Part shown: piece by piece, positions 32,391 to 39,398 of the stretch
Layout of the letters: each line of letters opens with the position of its first letter
Position numbering within the stretch: the first letter of the stretch is position 1
Virus record (IMG/VR): IMGVR_UViG_3300010885_054390
Coordinates: 1 to 64,000 of that record
Source of the DNA: a virus
DNA length: 64,000 bases
Strand: one strand, 5' to 3'
Translations under genes and position numbers: made by a program
The notes under the pieces: model-generated
What the model saw: the letters and a program-made list of their open reading frames with translations, nothing else
Database searches by the model: none
What the model was told of the DNA's origin: nothing

Positions 32391-32953
32391 ATAAAACACC
32401 TACAACCGAATCACGAAAGCACAAGGGCATATCACCCGACCAAAAGAAAGCCATCGAAACCTACGAAAAACTTTGTTCGGAGAAAGACAAGGGCGAACTC
32501 TCCTTCGAAACCTCCAACAAAGCAAGAGAGTTTCTATACAAGTACAACCAAGAATGCTTGTTTAAACACTTCCGCAAGATCAAGGCCAAGCAGGCCGAGA
32601 TAACCTTCGATGGCTCGGGAGACAGCGGGCAGATCGAAAGCTCCTCCATCGATGGGAAGCACTTCATCAAGAACTCCAAGAAAAGCGGGATTGTAGAGGG
32701 CTTTATTAGCCACACTTGCACCACCTTTCTTGAAGAAGGTGGACTGCAACACGGATGGAATACAAAGGTATGCCTTTACGAAGCCATCGAAGACTACTGC
32801 TACAACATCCTTGAGAGCGAACACGGAGGCTGGGAGATCAACGCAGGTTCCTTTGGAGAGTTTGTTCTCGACGCCCGAGGAGATGAACTTGTAACAAAGC
32901 TCACCATGAACGAACGCTACGAAGACGTAACAACTTCGGAGGAGACCTACTAA
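32387..32953 (+). CDS. DUF6878-like protein
   Basis: 188 aa. ITFDGSGDSGQIES (about residues 71-84), HGGWEINAGSFGEFVLD (about 148-164) and a terminal NERY match DUF6878, a family of unknown function often carried by phages and plasmids. The Asp/Glu-rich conserved positions suggest an enzyme or binding fold, but no activity is known to me. Coupled upstream and overlapping the next gene by one base. Confidence 0.65.
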   Translation: MNKTPTTESRKHKGISPDQKKAIETYEKLCSEKDKGELSFETSNKAREFLYKYNQECLFKHFRKIKAKQAEITFDGSGDSGQIESSSIDGKHFIKNSKKSGIVEGFISHTCTTFLEEGGLQHGWNTKVCLYEAIEDYCYNILESEHGGWEINAGSFGEFVLDARGDELVTKLTMNERYEDVTTSEETY

Positions 32954-33378
32954 TGGCCAATCCCTACCACCACGCAGTAAGCTCCGCAAAGAAGTGGGGC
33001 GGGAAGCCCGAGGACTACCAGAAAATCCACGACTGGTTTGACGAATCAAAGATGATGATGGCGGACTTCCGACATCGTGCCTTGCGTCACCACGCCGAGG
33101 GATGCTTCATGGCGGAACGAATCTTCGGGAACACCATCACCAACAGCGATGGACGGAAGGTTCCGACTCGGTGGGTAGCCGAGCAACACGTCAAGGAAGA
33201 CCTTGGGCGTATCCCTTCTATGCAAGACTGGTTTGTGCACATATCAGCCAAGCCTTGGATGGGGGCTACGCAGAAGCTGGACGCCGAAAAGATTGGCTCG
33301 GGCGTTCCGCATAGCTTAATCGGGCATACCTTTGTATGCCTACCACCAACAAAAAAAGGAAGAGGGAAAAGAAAATGA
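32953..33378 (+). CDS. DUF6915-like protein
   Basis: 141 aa. The sequence ANPYHHAVSSAKKWGG, IHDWFDESK, DFRHRALRHHAEG and EQHVKEDLGRIPSMQDW matches DUF6915. Repeated His residues (RHRALRHHAEG) could bind metal. Function unknown. Its Lys/Arg-rich tail overlaps the ribosome site for the next gene (GGAAGAGGG). Confidence 0.68.
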   Translation: MANPYHHAVSSAKKWGGKPEDYQKIHDWFDESKMMMADFRHRALRHHAEGCFMAERIFGNTITNSDGRKVPTRWVAEQHVKEDLGRIPSMQDWFVHISAKPWMGATQKLDAEKIGSGVPHSLIGHTFVCLPPTKKGRGKRK

Positions 33379-33833
33379 ACATCAAAACATTCTTAAATAA
33401 ACATCTATCGAAGAGACTCAAGGCCGAGTGCAACCGCTTGGGCGAACGTTACCGCAAGCTGGAAGCCAAGGACGAAGAAACGGGCTCTGACTCTTTCCAC
33501 GGCTCCGATGAGCCAAGCGAAATCAGAGATCGGATTATCAATATGATGGCTCCTTCGGTTAAACGCTACGCCAAAAACCTGTTCAACAATCCAGTCGACA
33601 AGGACGAAGATAGCTTTGAGTTCTTTGACTCCTTGGGCAATGACCAGCTAGAAGTCTTCTGCATCAGGCGTGGCAAAAAAGGATGGGTGGCAAGCGTTTC
33701 AACTAACTACTGGGACGCCCCCGCAGATACCTGCGACGACTCCACCTGCGTGCCTACACCAGCGGAAGCCTTCGAGTGGGGCTTTGGCGACGCAATGGCT
33801 TACCACTTCATCAACGAGAAAGTAGGAAGATAA
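33375..33833 (+). CDS. Hypothetical protein, 152 aa
   Basis: Basic coiled N-terminus (LKAECNRLGERYRKLEAKDE), then VPTPAEAFEWGFGDAMAYHF near the C-terminus with an acidic patch. ATGA-coupled to the previous gene. No family recognised. Confidence 0.55.
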   Translation: MNIKTFLNKHLSKRLKAECNRLGERYRKLEAKDEETGSDSFHGSDEPSEIRDRIINMMAPSVKRYAKNLFNNPVDKDEDSFEFFDSLGNDQLEVFCIRRGKKGWVASVSTNYWDAPADTCDDSTCVPTPAEAFEWGFGDAMAYHFINEKVGR

Positions 33834-33836
33834 TAT

Positions 33837-34094
33837 ATGAGCAAAACATTACTTGGCCGAGAGTTTAAAAACATCCCGACTGGCGACCTAGTCAAGCTAG
33901 TGCATGACAAGCATCAGGAGCTTAACAAGTACCCGAACAGCACCCGCATTCGAATGGAGTTTAACTTCTCAACGCAAGAGCTGTGGAAGCGAGGCTGGAA
34001 ACTCGAATACGTTACGACCCTTAAACTGCACCCGCCCCGCAAGGAACGCAGCGAAAGGTTTGTGACGTTTAAACAAAAGGAGGCCGTGGCATGA
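33837..34094 (+). CDS. Hypothetical protein, 85 aa
   Basis: MSKTLLGREFKNIPTGDLVK, mixed helical, basic C-terminus (HPPRKERSERFVTFKQKE). Contains GTTTAAAC at 34067. ATGA overlap with the next gene. Confidence 0.55.
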   Translation: MSKTLLGREFKNIPTGDLVKLVHDKHQELNKYPNSTRIRMEFNFSTQELWKRGWKLEYVTTLKLHPPRKERSERFVTFKQKEAVA

Positions 34095-34492
34095 ACAGCA
34101 AAGACTTCAACCTAAAGTTTCGAAAGGAAATCCAGACCCTCAACTTCGTATACCGAAGCACGTTCTTTGTTCACTGGTTCCTTCGCAGGTTCATCTTCGA
34201 AGGCGTCTTCGCGGGGAACGCTGACTTTAACGGCAACTCCGTAAGCGTAATCAGCGTGCCCGTTTTAAGGTTTTTCCTAGCCGACCTCGAGCGTCTTGTC
34301 ATAAACTTGCACGACGAGATAGCTCGCATGAACAACTCACTCCCAAAGAAAATGCGTATACCTTTGAAGCTCCCCATCTACGAGAGCTACGCCAAGCTCA
34401 AGGCAAAGTCCGAGGCGAAGGCACGGCGGAACTCCAAAGTTTTAGTATCGTTTAACCATGAGACCAGCGACGGAACAGGCATGAATGACTGA
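34091..34492 (+). CDS. Hypothetical protein, 133 aa
   Basis: Aromatic- and hydrophobic-rich (RSTFFVHWFLRRFIFEGVFA), then a basic helical tail. It might associate with membranes, but no clean transmembrane helix is seen. Coupled to both neighbours. Confidence 0.5.
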   Translation: MNSKDFNLKFRKEIQTLNFVYRSTFFVHWFLRRFIFEGVFAGNADFNGNSVSVISVPVLRFFLADLERLVINLHDEIARMNNSLPKKMRIPLKLPIYESYAKLKAKSEAKARRNSKVLVSFNHETSDGTGMND

Positions 34493-34754
34493 CCTCGAAC
34501 CTATCCCCTCGAGAAAGAGATGCCCCTCCTGCCAGCAGGAAACACTGGAAGGCGGAATAATAGACGACTACGTTGCCAACATCCGAGGCTTTGAGATCGT
34601 AATCCGAAACATAGAAAGAGACCGATGCTCTAACTGCGGGGAGCAGTGCTACGCTTGGAGCCAATGCCTCAAGATCGACCAAGCAATCAGAGACGCTAGG
34701 AAAGCGGGGGTACGGCACGACATCGGGCTGTACGACTTTCGTTTGGACGACTAA
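34485..34754 (+). CDS. MqsA/YgiT-type zinc-finger protein
   Basis: 89 aa. CPSCQ (about residues 13-17), DYVANIRGFEIVI (about 28-40) and CSNCGEQCY (about 47-55) give the paired CxxC zinc site and middle strand of YgiT/MqsA-type zinc fingers, which form the N-terminal half of some toxin-antitoxin antitoxins. The usual C-terminal HTH is missing; only a short helical tail follows. No toxin is obvious next door. It may be an anti-toxin decoy or a plain zinc-binding adaptor. Confidence 0.6.
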   Translation: MTDLEPIPSRKRCPSCQQETLEGGIIDDYVANIRGFEIVIRNIERDRCSNCGEQCYAWSQCLKIDQAIRDARKAGVRHDIGLYDFRLDD

Positions 34755-34798
34755 AAATAATCGTTGTCCTTTGCAGAATACGTGATAGTAATCGATTC

Positions 34799-34996
34799 AT
34801 GGCACAGCACAAACACTACGAAGTAAGGGTTCCTCGGAGCCACGTTGAAGTCCACAAGGTTGTGGCGGAAGACGAAGCACACGCCAAGCGTTGTGTGCTG
34901 AACGGCGAGTCGCAAGACGTAAACGTTGAGCTTGCCCCCTACAAGTCCGCCGACGAAACCAGCACCTCCGATTGGTCAGTATCCGAAGTATTGTGA
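34799..34996 (+). CDS. Small beta-alpha protein, 65 aa
   Basis: HYEVRVPRSHVEVHKVVAED then EAHAKRCVL resembles the beta-strand plus A-x-DEAxA helix arrangement of the 58-aa protein at 31571. No function assigned. GTGA overlap with the next gene. Confidence 0.5.
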   Translation: MAQHKHYEVRVPRSHVEVHKVVAEDEAHAKRCVLNGESQDVNVELAPYKSADETSTSDWSVSEVL

Positions 34997-35133
34997 AGCA
35001 ACTTCGTTTGGAGTTCTGCGAAAGCCTAAAGTGCTGGGTTGTTAAAAACGGCAAGTGGCGTTTTGGGCACAGAGTATTTAGAGATAAAGCCAAAGCCGAA
35101 AAGTTTCTCAAAGAAATTACCCTTAAAAAATAA
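34993..35133 (+). CDS. Small basic protein, 46 aa
   Basis: GTG start overlapping the previous stop. Sequence begins with QLRLEFCESLKCWVVKNGKW and has a basic helix (AKAEKFLKEITLKK). Typical DNA-associated microprotein composition; function unknown. Confidence 0.45.
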   Translation: MKQLRLEFCESLKCWVVKNGKWRFGHRVFRDKAKAEKFLKEITLKK

Positions 35134-35233
35134 CTCCGCTGCTGCGTTTAGACGCTGTTTCTTTGGCATCCCGAAACAAGTTTTGCTCAAAAATCAACCG
35201 CAAGTCTTTGTGTATCAATTTAAAACCCTCGAA

Positions 35234-35264
35234 ATGTCACCGAAACACGGGCGACCTCAACCTA
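35234..35264 (+). promoter_or_regulatory. 31-bp bipartite element, copy 6
   Basis: ATGTCACCGAAA, CACGGGCGAC, CTCAACCTA; 6 bases before the ATG at 35271, the same distance as copy 2, again with no ribosome site between. It ends a 137-bp gap. Confidence 0.65.
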
Positions 35265-35270
35265 TGTGGC

Positions 35271-35555
35271 ATGGCAACCGAAGGTAAACTAAAGTCCGCA
35301 AGGCTCGCCGAGACCACCCGCTCTATGGCCAAGCTAATTCAACTCGCCCTAGTTCGCCTTGGGGCTGACCCCAGTGCCCTTGTCGCAAGAAAGACTGACC
35401 TTCGAGGCTCGAAGGGCGGGCTCACCTTCGGCGAGCTCATGTACTGGTTAGCCTTTTCAATAAATGCCCTCGAGTTTAAATGCAAAAAGATTTTACCAGC
35501 AAACGAAGCCATACAAAGAATCCAGAGATGGAAGAAAGTGAAAACAATACTATGA
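35271..35555 (+). CDS. Hypothetical protein, 94 aa
   Basis: MATEGKLKSARLAETTRSMA onwards: basic, helical, with an amphipathic segment FGELMYWLAFSINALEFKCK. The start right after element copy 6 suggests a leaderless message. No family recognised. Confidence 0.55.
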   Translation: MATEGKLKSARLAETTRSMAKLIQLALVRLGADPSALVARKTDLRGSKGGLTFGELMYWLAFSINALEFKCKKILPANEAIQRIQRWKKVKTIL

Positions 35556-35869
35556 AAACAGCACACGCAACCGCAGAAGAACAACAAGCACAGAATATAC
35601 TTGATATGCAAAAGGCAAGCCAGTTCCTCAACTGCCATCGGGGACGCTACATCATCGGACGGGCTCTCTACGAGACGTACCAAAAGGTGAAGGACGAGGA
35701 GCCCTCGGACGCAGCGGACATGAAGTTTCTCGGGGAGACTTTGTTCCAAATCGGCTGGCTCTCCGCCTTTGTGATGAAGGATAGAAACGTCATCAAGCAA
35801 CAAATGGATAGCATTCGCAAGCACCTCAAAACAGCGGGGAAACGGAAAACTAAAATTGGAAAGGCATAA
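35552..35869 (+). CDS. Hypothetical helical protein, 105 aa
   Basis: Start at the ATGA overlap (35552); an ATG at 35528 is possible. Helical (AEEQQAQNILDMQKASQFLN) with a basic C-terminus (KTAGKRKTKIGKA). No family recognised. Confidence 0.55.
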   Translation: MKTAHATAEEQQAQNILDMQKASQFLNCHRGRYIIGRALYETYQKVKDEEPSDAADMKFLGETLFQIGWLSAFVMKDRNVIKQQMDSIRKHLKTAGKRKTKIGKA

Positions 35870-35873
35870 TTTT

Positions 35874-36119
35874 ATGGTACCTAAATTAGACTTGCTGAAA
35901 GAAGCCTGCGGACACTACCTTTCCTCTTGGACTGGAACCAAGACTGGCGAGGAGATTCTTGAGGCCGTTACCAAGGGCAACTCGGAGGTAGAGGTTTGGC
36001 AACCCTTCGAAAACTGGTCGCCCGAAAACTTGGCCGAACAGATCGAAGTTACCGCAGAATCACTCACCAACCTCTACAAAGAAGCCTATGAACATGGAAA
36101 GGAGTCCGCAACCAAATGA
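35874..36119 (+). CDS. Hypothetical acidic protein, 81 aa
   Basis: AAAGG about 10 bases before the ATG at 35874. Acidic and helical (EACGHYLSSWTGTKTGEEIL). ATGA overlap with the secreted protein gene. No family recognised. Confidence 0.55.
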   Translation: MVPKLDLLKEACGHYLSSWTGTKTGEEILEAVTKGNSEVEVWQPFENWSPENLAEQIEVTAESLTNLYKEAYEHGKESATK

Positions 36120-36385
36120 ATAAAGCGATCTTACTATTACTAGCCATCGGAGCCTCGGCGAAAGCAAACCCGCCGACCATTATCGGGCAGGGCGGAGAAT
36201 ACTTGGGCACACTATCCGCTAACCCCTTTGAGCCCTCGAGCACATCTAATCCCTACGGATTATATGGGAGCGAATACAGCCCAGTCAGCTTGAGTGACCC
36301 CTTCGGAGCCTTCGGGAGCCCCTACAGCACCGAGTCCGCTACCAACGAATACTTGGTCAGCGAAACATTGGAGCTCGATAAATGA
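36116..36385 (+). CDS. Secreted NPYG-repeat protein
   Basis: 89 aa. A signal peptide (MNKAILLLLAIGASAKA) with likely cleavage after AKA is followed by a low-complexity Ser/Tyr/Gly/Pro region: SNPYGLYGSEYSP and DPFGAFGSPYS. Bacterial envelope proteins with NPYG-YGSPYS repeats are common but uncharacterised. A phage copy suggests export to the periplasm or surface during infection, perhaps in superinfection exclusion or lysis; that is inference. Confidence 0.62.
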   Translation: MNKAILLLLAIGASAKANPPTIIGQGGEYLGTLSANPFEPSSTSNPYGLYGSEYSPVSLSDPFGAFGSPYSTESATNEYLVSETLELDK

Positions 36386-36813
36386 AGGGTAAAAAAACGA
36401 AGCTCGAAGCAATTCTAGTTGACCCCGTTGAAAGAAGCATAAGCCTTGTTCCGCATGGCGAGGACTTGGACGAGGTGTATGCAACCATAGGCTGCGATAC
36501 CATCTGTGCCACACAAATGCCGTTTAACCACACAATGTTCTTGGACGACAACGGACTTTGCCGACCCTTGAAAGAGATTAACCAACGTGGCCTCTTTTAT
36601 ATGGATGGAGCAAAACAGCCCTTCGCGGGCAAGGGACTGATTTTTCATTCCACCGCTGACGGAGGATTGGAATCGTGCTTCCTGCTTGTCGAGCAAGTGG
36701 AAGAGTTGATTCGTTGGAGGCCGAAGAGCCAACCAATGACAGAATCCGAGAAACGGATTGCAACTCAAATACAAATCATCCCCTTTGGAGGTATTAGAAA
36801 TCCTAATGAATAA
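36382..36813 (+). CDS. DUF3846-like protein
   Basis: 143 aa. AILVDPVERSISLVPHGEDL, DEVYATIGCDTI and LDDNGLCRPLKEINQRG follow the DUF3846 pattern (V-D-P, a glycine-cysteine turn, D-E/D-x-G-L). The function of this family is unknown. ATGA-coupled to the upstream gene; the next start lies just before its stop. Confidence 0.55.
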   Translation: MKGKKTKLEAILVDPVERSISLVPHGEDLDEVYATIGCDTICATQMPFNHTMFLDDNGLCRPLKEINQRGLFYMDGAKQPFAGKGLIFHSTADGGLESCFLLVEQVEELIRWRPKSQPMTESEKRIATQIQIIPFGGIRNPNE

Positions 36814-37255
36814 TAGACTACTCAAATTGAAGCGTAACTGGCTCAAAGCGGACAAAGTTGCCAAAACTCTTACCCGCAAGAAATGGGCTATCTACCGCAA
36901 GACAAGTTCTGCCTATAACAAAGTGACCTCAATAGAGAGCGCCTACCAAGACTTGTTTGTTAAAAGCCTAGTCAAAACCGAAGAGCCGACAACTTCCGAT
37001 AGGCTACGTGAAATCGGGCGACTACTCACAGCTAATAAGCTGGCTTGGTCGGTTTTCCGCAAGACCGACAGCGAAAGAGGCTCTCATTATCGTATAACCA
37101 TTCGAGGAAACAAAAACGTCTCGAGAATTACGAAAAGTTTTCTCGGGGTACAGCTATCCGCCTTTGCGGATGATGAAATCCAACGTTGCCTCGATGAGGA
37201 GAAGGCTACGCTCACTTACATTGTTGGAATCTATGAGGAGGTTGAAAATGAATAA
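36806..37255 (+). CDS. Hypothetical basic protein, 149 aa
   Basis: Basic N-terminal half (LLKLKRNWLKADKVAKTLTR), mixed alpha/beta C-terminal half ending in an acidic tail. Overlaps the previous gene by 8 bases. No family recognised. Confidence 0.55.
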   Translation: MNNRLLKLKRNWLKADKVAKTLTRKKWAIYRKTSSAYNKVTSIESAYQDLFVKSLVKTEEPTTSDRLREIGRLLTANKLAWSVFRKTDSERGSHYRITIRGNKNVSRITKSFLGVQLSAFADDEIQRCLDEEKATLTYIVGIYEEVENE

Positions 37256-37607
37256 TAGAGACGAATACGAAGATGATCTAAGGGAGCAGTGTAAGTGGGA
37301 CGAGTTCAGGGCTAGACAACTAGACAGGGAGGACAGGGCGAATCAGACAGGCGACTACGCCCCAAAGGACGCCGAAGGAAAAGGCTGGACTCCGTCTTAC
37401 TCGGACATAGAGTGGACTAAACAGCTAATAAACAGCCTAAAAGAAGGGGGCACATGGCTTGTCCCCGCCAACAAGTCTATTTGGACTTTTCGGCAAGAGG
37501 CCAAGGAAGCCCACCTAACATCAGGGGACGCCAATGAAGAAACAAACTCCCGCATCAAAACAATCCTTCAAGAATACTTGGGGTACAACATCTTGGTATC
37601 TCAGTGA
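37248..37607 (+). CDS. Hypothetical protein, 119 aa
   Basis: Charged N-terminus (NNRDEYEDDLREQCKWDEF), then WLVPANKSIWTFRQEAKEAH. No family recognised. Followed by a GTGA overlap with the coiled-coil gene. Confidence 0.55.
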   Translation: MNNRDEYEDDLREQCKWDEFRARQLDREDRANQTGDYAPKDAEGKGWTPSYSDIEWTKQLINSLKEGGTWLVPANKSIWTFRQEAKEAHLTSGDANEETNSRIKTILQEYLGYNILVSQ

Positions 37608-37825
37608 GCAACTTAGGTTCCCCCGTACTTCTTCGGCACAAGGCCAAGGCTTGTCTCGAGGAGTCCGAGATGTCTTTGGCTCTGGAAAGCCTATCGGGTC
37701 TTCAACAGAGACACAAAATGCTGGAAGAAAACCTACAACTTACTCAGAAACTGCTTTTCAGCTACCTTTCGACCACTCGAAAGCTGGCCGAGGAGATAGC
37801 CGTCCTCCGAAAAAACAGACGATAG
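37604..37825 (+). CDS. Small coiled-coil protein, 73 aa
   Basis: GTG start overlapping the previous stop. Helical (ALESLSGLQQRHKMLEENLQ). Its stop TAG overlaps the AUA codon that begins the signal-peptide frame of the 3D-domain protein (ATAG), so translation of the two is probably coupled. No transmembrane helix, so a spanin role is not supported. Confidence 0.5.
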   Translation: MSNLGSPVLLRHKAKACLEESEMSLALESLSGLQQRHKMLEENLQLTQKLLFSYLSTTRKLAEEIAVLRKNRR

Positions 37826-38244
37826 CCTTCCTTGTTTCGCTTGTAGCCTTGCTCTTCTACCCTTCTTTTGCCACCACAAAGGAAAGCATTCCCGTAGAAG
37901 CAGTTAAACAGGTCAAAAGACCCCGGGCAGTAAAACATCGTTTAACCGTTTATTACCCCGGGGAAGATCAATGGACTTCAAAGTGCCAAAGTTCTAGCGG
38001 GTATACCTTAAAAAATGGGGTCAGCATTGCCACCGATCAGAAGCTCTATGACTATGGGGATAAGGTGTTTATCGAAGGCTTGGGCGAAAGGATTGTGCAC
38101 GACACGGGCACAGCCGTACGCGAACGCAGAGCTAGTGGTGGCAGGTACCCGATCATTGACGTTTTCTTTAAATCAAAGGCCGAGGCCATTCGCTTTTCGA
38201 ATCAGGTAAAATACGCAAACGTCTACCTTGTTGACAATAAGTGA
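37822..38244 (+). CDS. 3D-domain (lytic transglycosylase-type) secreted protein
   Basis: 140 aa if started at the ATA codon 37822, which overlaps the previous TAG stop. AFLVSLVALLFYPSFA then forms a clean signal peptide at the N-terminus. The mature part has LTVYYPGED, GVSIATDQKLYDYGDKVFIE and VHDTG...IIDVFF, the three-Asp 3D domain of MltA/RlpA-like murein enzymes. A peptidoglycan-cutting lysin is the likely role. No in-frame ATG, GTG or TTG lies near the signal peptide; the next upstream options are a TTG near 37652 and an ATG at 37534, deep inside other genes. The start is therefore unusual and uncertain. Confidence 0.6.
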   Translation: MAFLVSLVALLFYPSFATTKESIPVEAVKQVKRPRAVKHRLTVYYPGEDQWTSKCQSSSGYTLKNGVSIATDQKLYDYGDKVFIEGLGERIVHDTGTAVRERRASGGRYPIIDVFFKSKAEAIRFSNQVKYANVYLVDNK

Positions 38245-38295
38245 TAGTATAAATGCCTTGACCATTTGGAGGTTACACAGCAAAGTAATCGCCCA

Positions 38296-39078
38296 ATGAC
38301 CACCATAGAGTATTACAACTCCTACGCGGACAAATTCAAATCTAGATTCCCAACCTTATTTGAATTTTCCGCCCCACTCAATGAGCGGAATCTGCCTATG
38401 GCCAACACGGTAAATTATTTGCTTCCCAAGATAGCCCCCGAGTCTTCTTTTTTAGATGTGGGCTGCGGGTGGGGAGCCTTCTCCGATTACCTACCTTCTT
38501 CAGTAAAATATACTGGCATTGATAACTCGAAGGCCATGCTTTCTTTTGCTACACCGAAGGAAAACGCAACCTTCATTCAAGACGACCTTCACGTCCTACC
38601 CTTCGAAGACAACAGCTTTGATTACATTCTTGCAAACGAAAGTTTAAACTACGCAAACGTTGAAAATGCCCACCGGGAAATTCACCGGGTACTGAAGCCC
38701 GAAGGAAAGTTTTACAGCAAAATGTGGTTGTTTCGAAAGCCCGCAGAAGAAGCATTGGCATTTAATAAAAATATAGTTTCCTCAATAATCGGGATTGAAA
38801 ATGATTTAAACGTCTTTGGCATTCAGGACTTGGGATTGTACCAAGAGGAGCTGAACAAGTTTTTTAACCATAAGTCAGAAGCTCCCTTGGGATTCACCCC
38901 GCACAGCCTAGATGTTTTATCTCTTTTTAAAGTTTCTGAAGACGGCACAAAGTTGGAGTGGGAATCAAGTTTTTCAGAAGAAGAGGCCAAGGAGTTTCGC
39001 AGGACAGCCTTTAAGGTCTTTGCCCCAGTTTTTTGCGGGTGGAGTCCCGATTCGTTCTTTGTATGCACAAAAAAGTGA
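38296..39078 (+). CDS. Class I SAM-dependent methyltransferase
   Basis: 260 aa. Motif I LDVGCGWGAF (about residues 53-62), an acidic motif II region YTGIDNS (about 74-80) and FDYILANESLNY (post-I/motif IV region) show a Methyltransf_11-type fold. The target (small molecule, protein or base) is not clear; no DPPY-type DNA MTase motif is seen. It opens a cassette with DUF4406 and two 2OG-Fe(II) oxygenases. An in-frame TTG at 38266 is possible; GGAGG there is too far for the ATG used here. Confidence 0.8.
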   Translation: MTTIEYYNSYADKFKSRFPTLFEFSAPLNERNLPMANTVNYLLPKIAPESSFLDVGCGWGAFSDYLPSSVKYTGIDNSKAMLSFATPKENATFIQDDLHVLPFEDNSFDYILANESLNYANVENAHREIHRVLKPEGKFYSKMWLFRKPAEEALAFNKNIVSSIIGIENDLNVFGIQDLGLYQEELNKFFNHKSEAPLGFTPHSLDVLSLFKVSEDGTKLEWESSFSEEEAKEFRRTAFKVFAPVFCGWSPDSFFVCTKK

Positions 39079-39398
39079 AGAAAGTATATATTTCGGGGCC
39101 GATGACTGGCCTACCAAACCTTAATTACCCAGCCTTCCACAAAAGAGCCACCGAACTTCGCGAGAAAGGCTTCTGGGTCGCCAATCCAGCAGAGCACTTC
39201 GACGGCCAACAAGACATCGACAGGAAGGTATGCCTTCGCACCGACCTGAAGGCCTTGCTTGATTGCGACTACGTAACCTTCTTAGATGGCTTTGAGACTA
39301 GCGCGGGAGCTCTCTTGGAAGCTTACGTAGCCAGAGAGTGTGGGGTTGGAGTCCTCGATAAATTTGGAGAAGTAGAGTCCATTTGTGAGCCCGTTTAA
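39063..39398 (+). CDS. DUF4406 nucleoside deoxyribosyltransferase-like protein
   Basis: 111 aa. VYISGPMTGLPNLNYPAFHK (about residues 8-27), NPAEHF and LDGFETSAGALLEAYVA match DUF4406, a small Rossmann-like family related to nucleoside 2-deoxyribosyltransferases. It may handle nucleoside or nucleotide substrates. Overlaps the methyltransferase by 16 bases and the next gene by 14. A GTG at 39075 is an alternative start. Confidence 0.72.
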   Translation: MHKKVKKVYISGPMTGLPNLNYPAFHKRATELREKGFWVANPAEHFDGQQDIDRKVCLRTDLKALLDCDYVTFLDGFETSAGALLEAYVARECGVGVLDKFGEVESICEPV

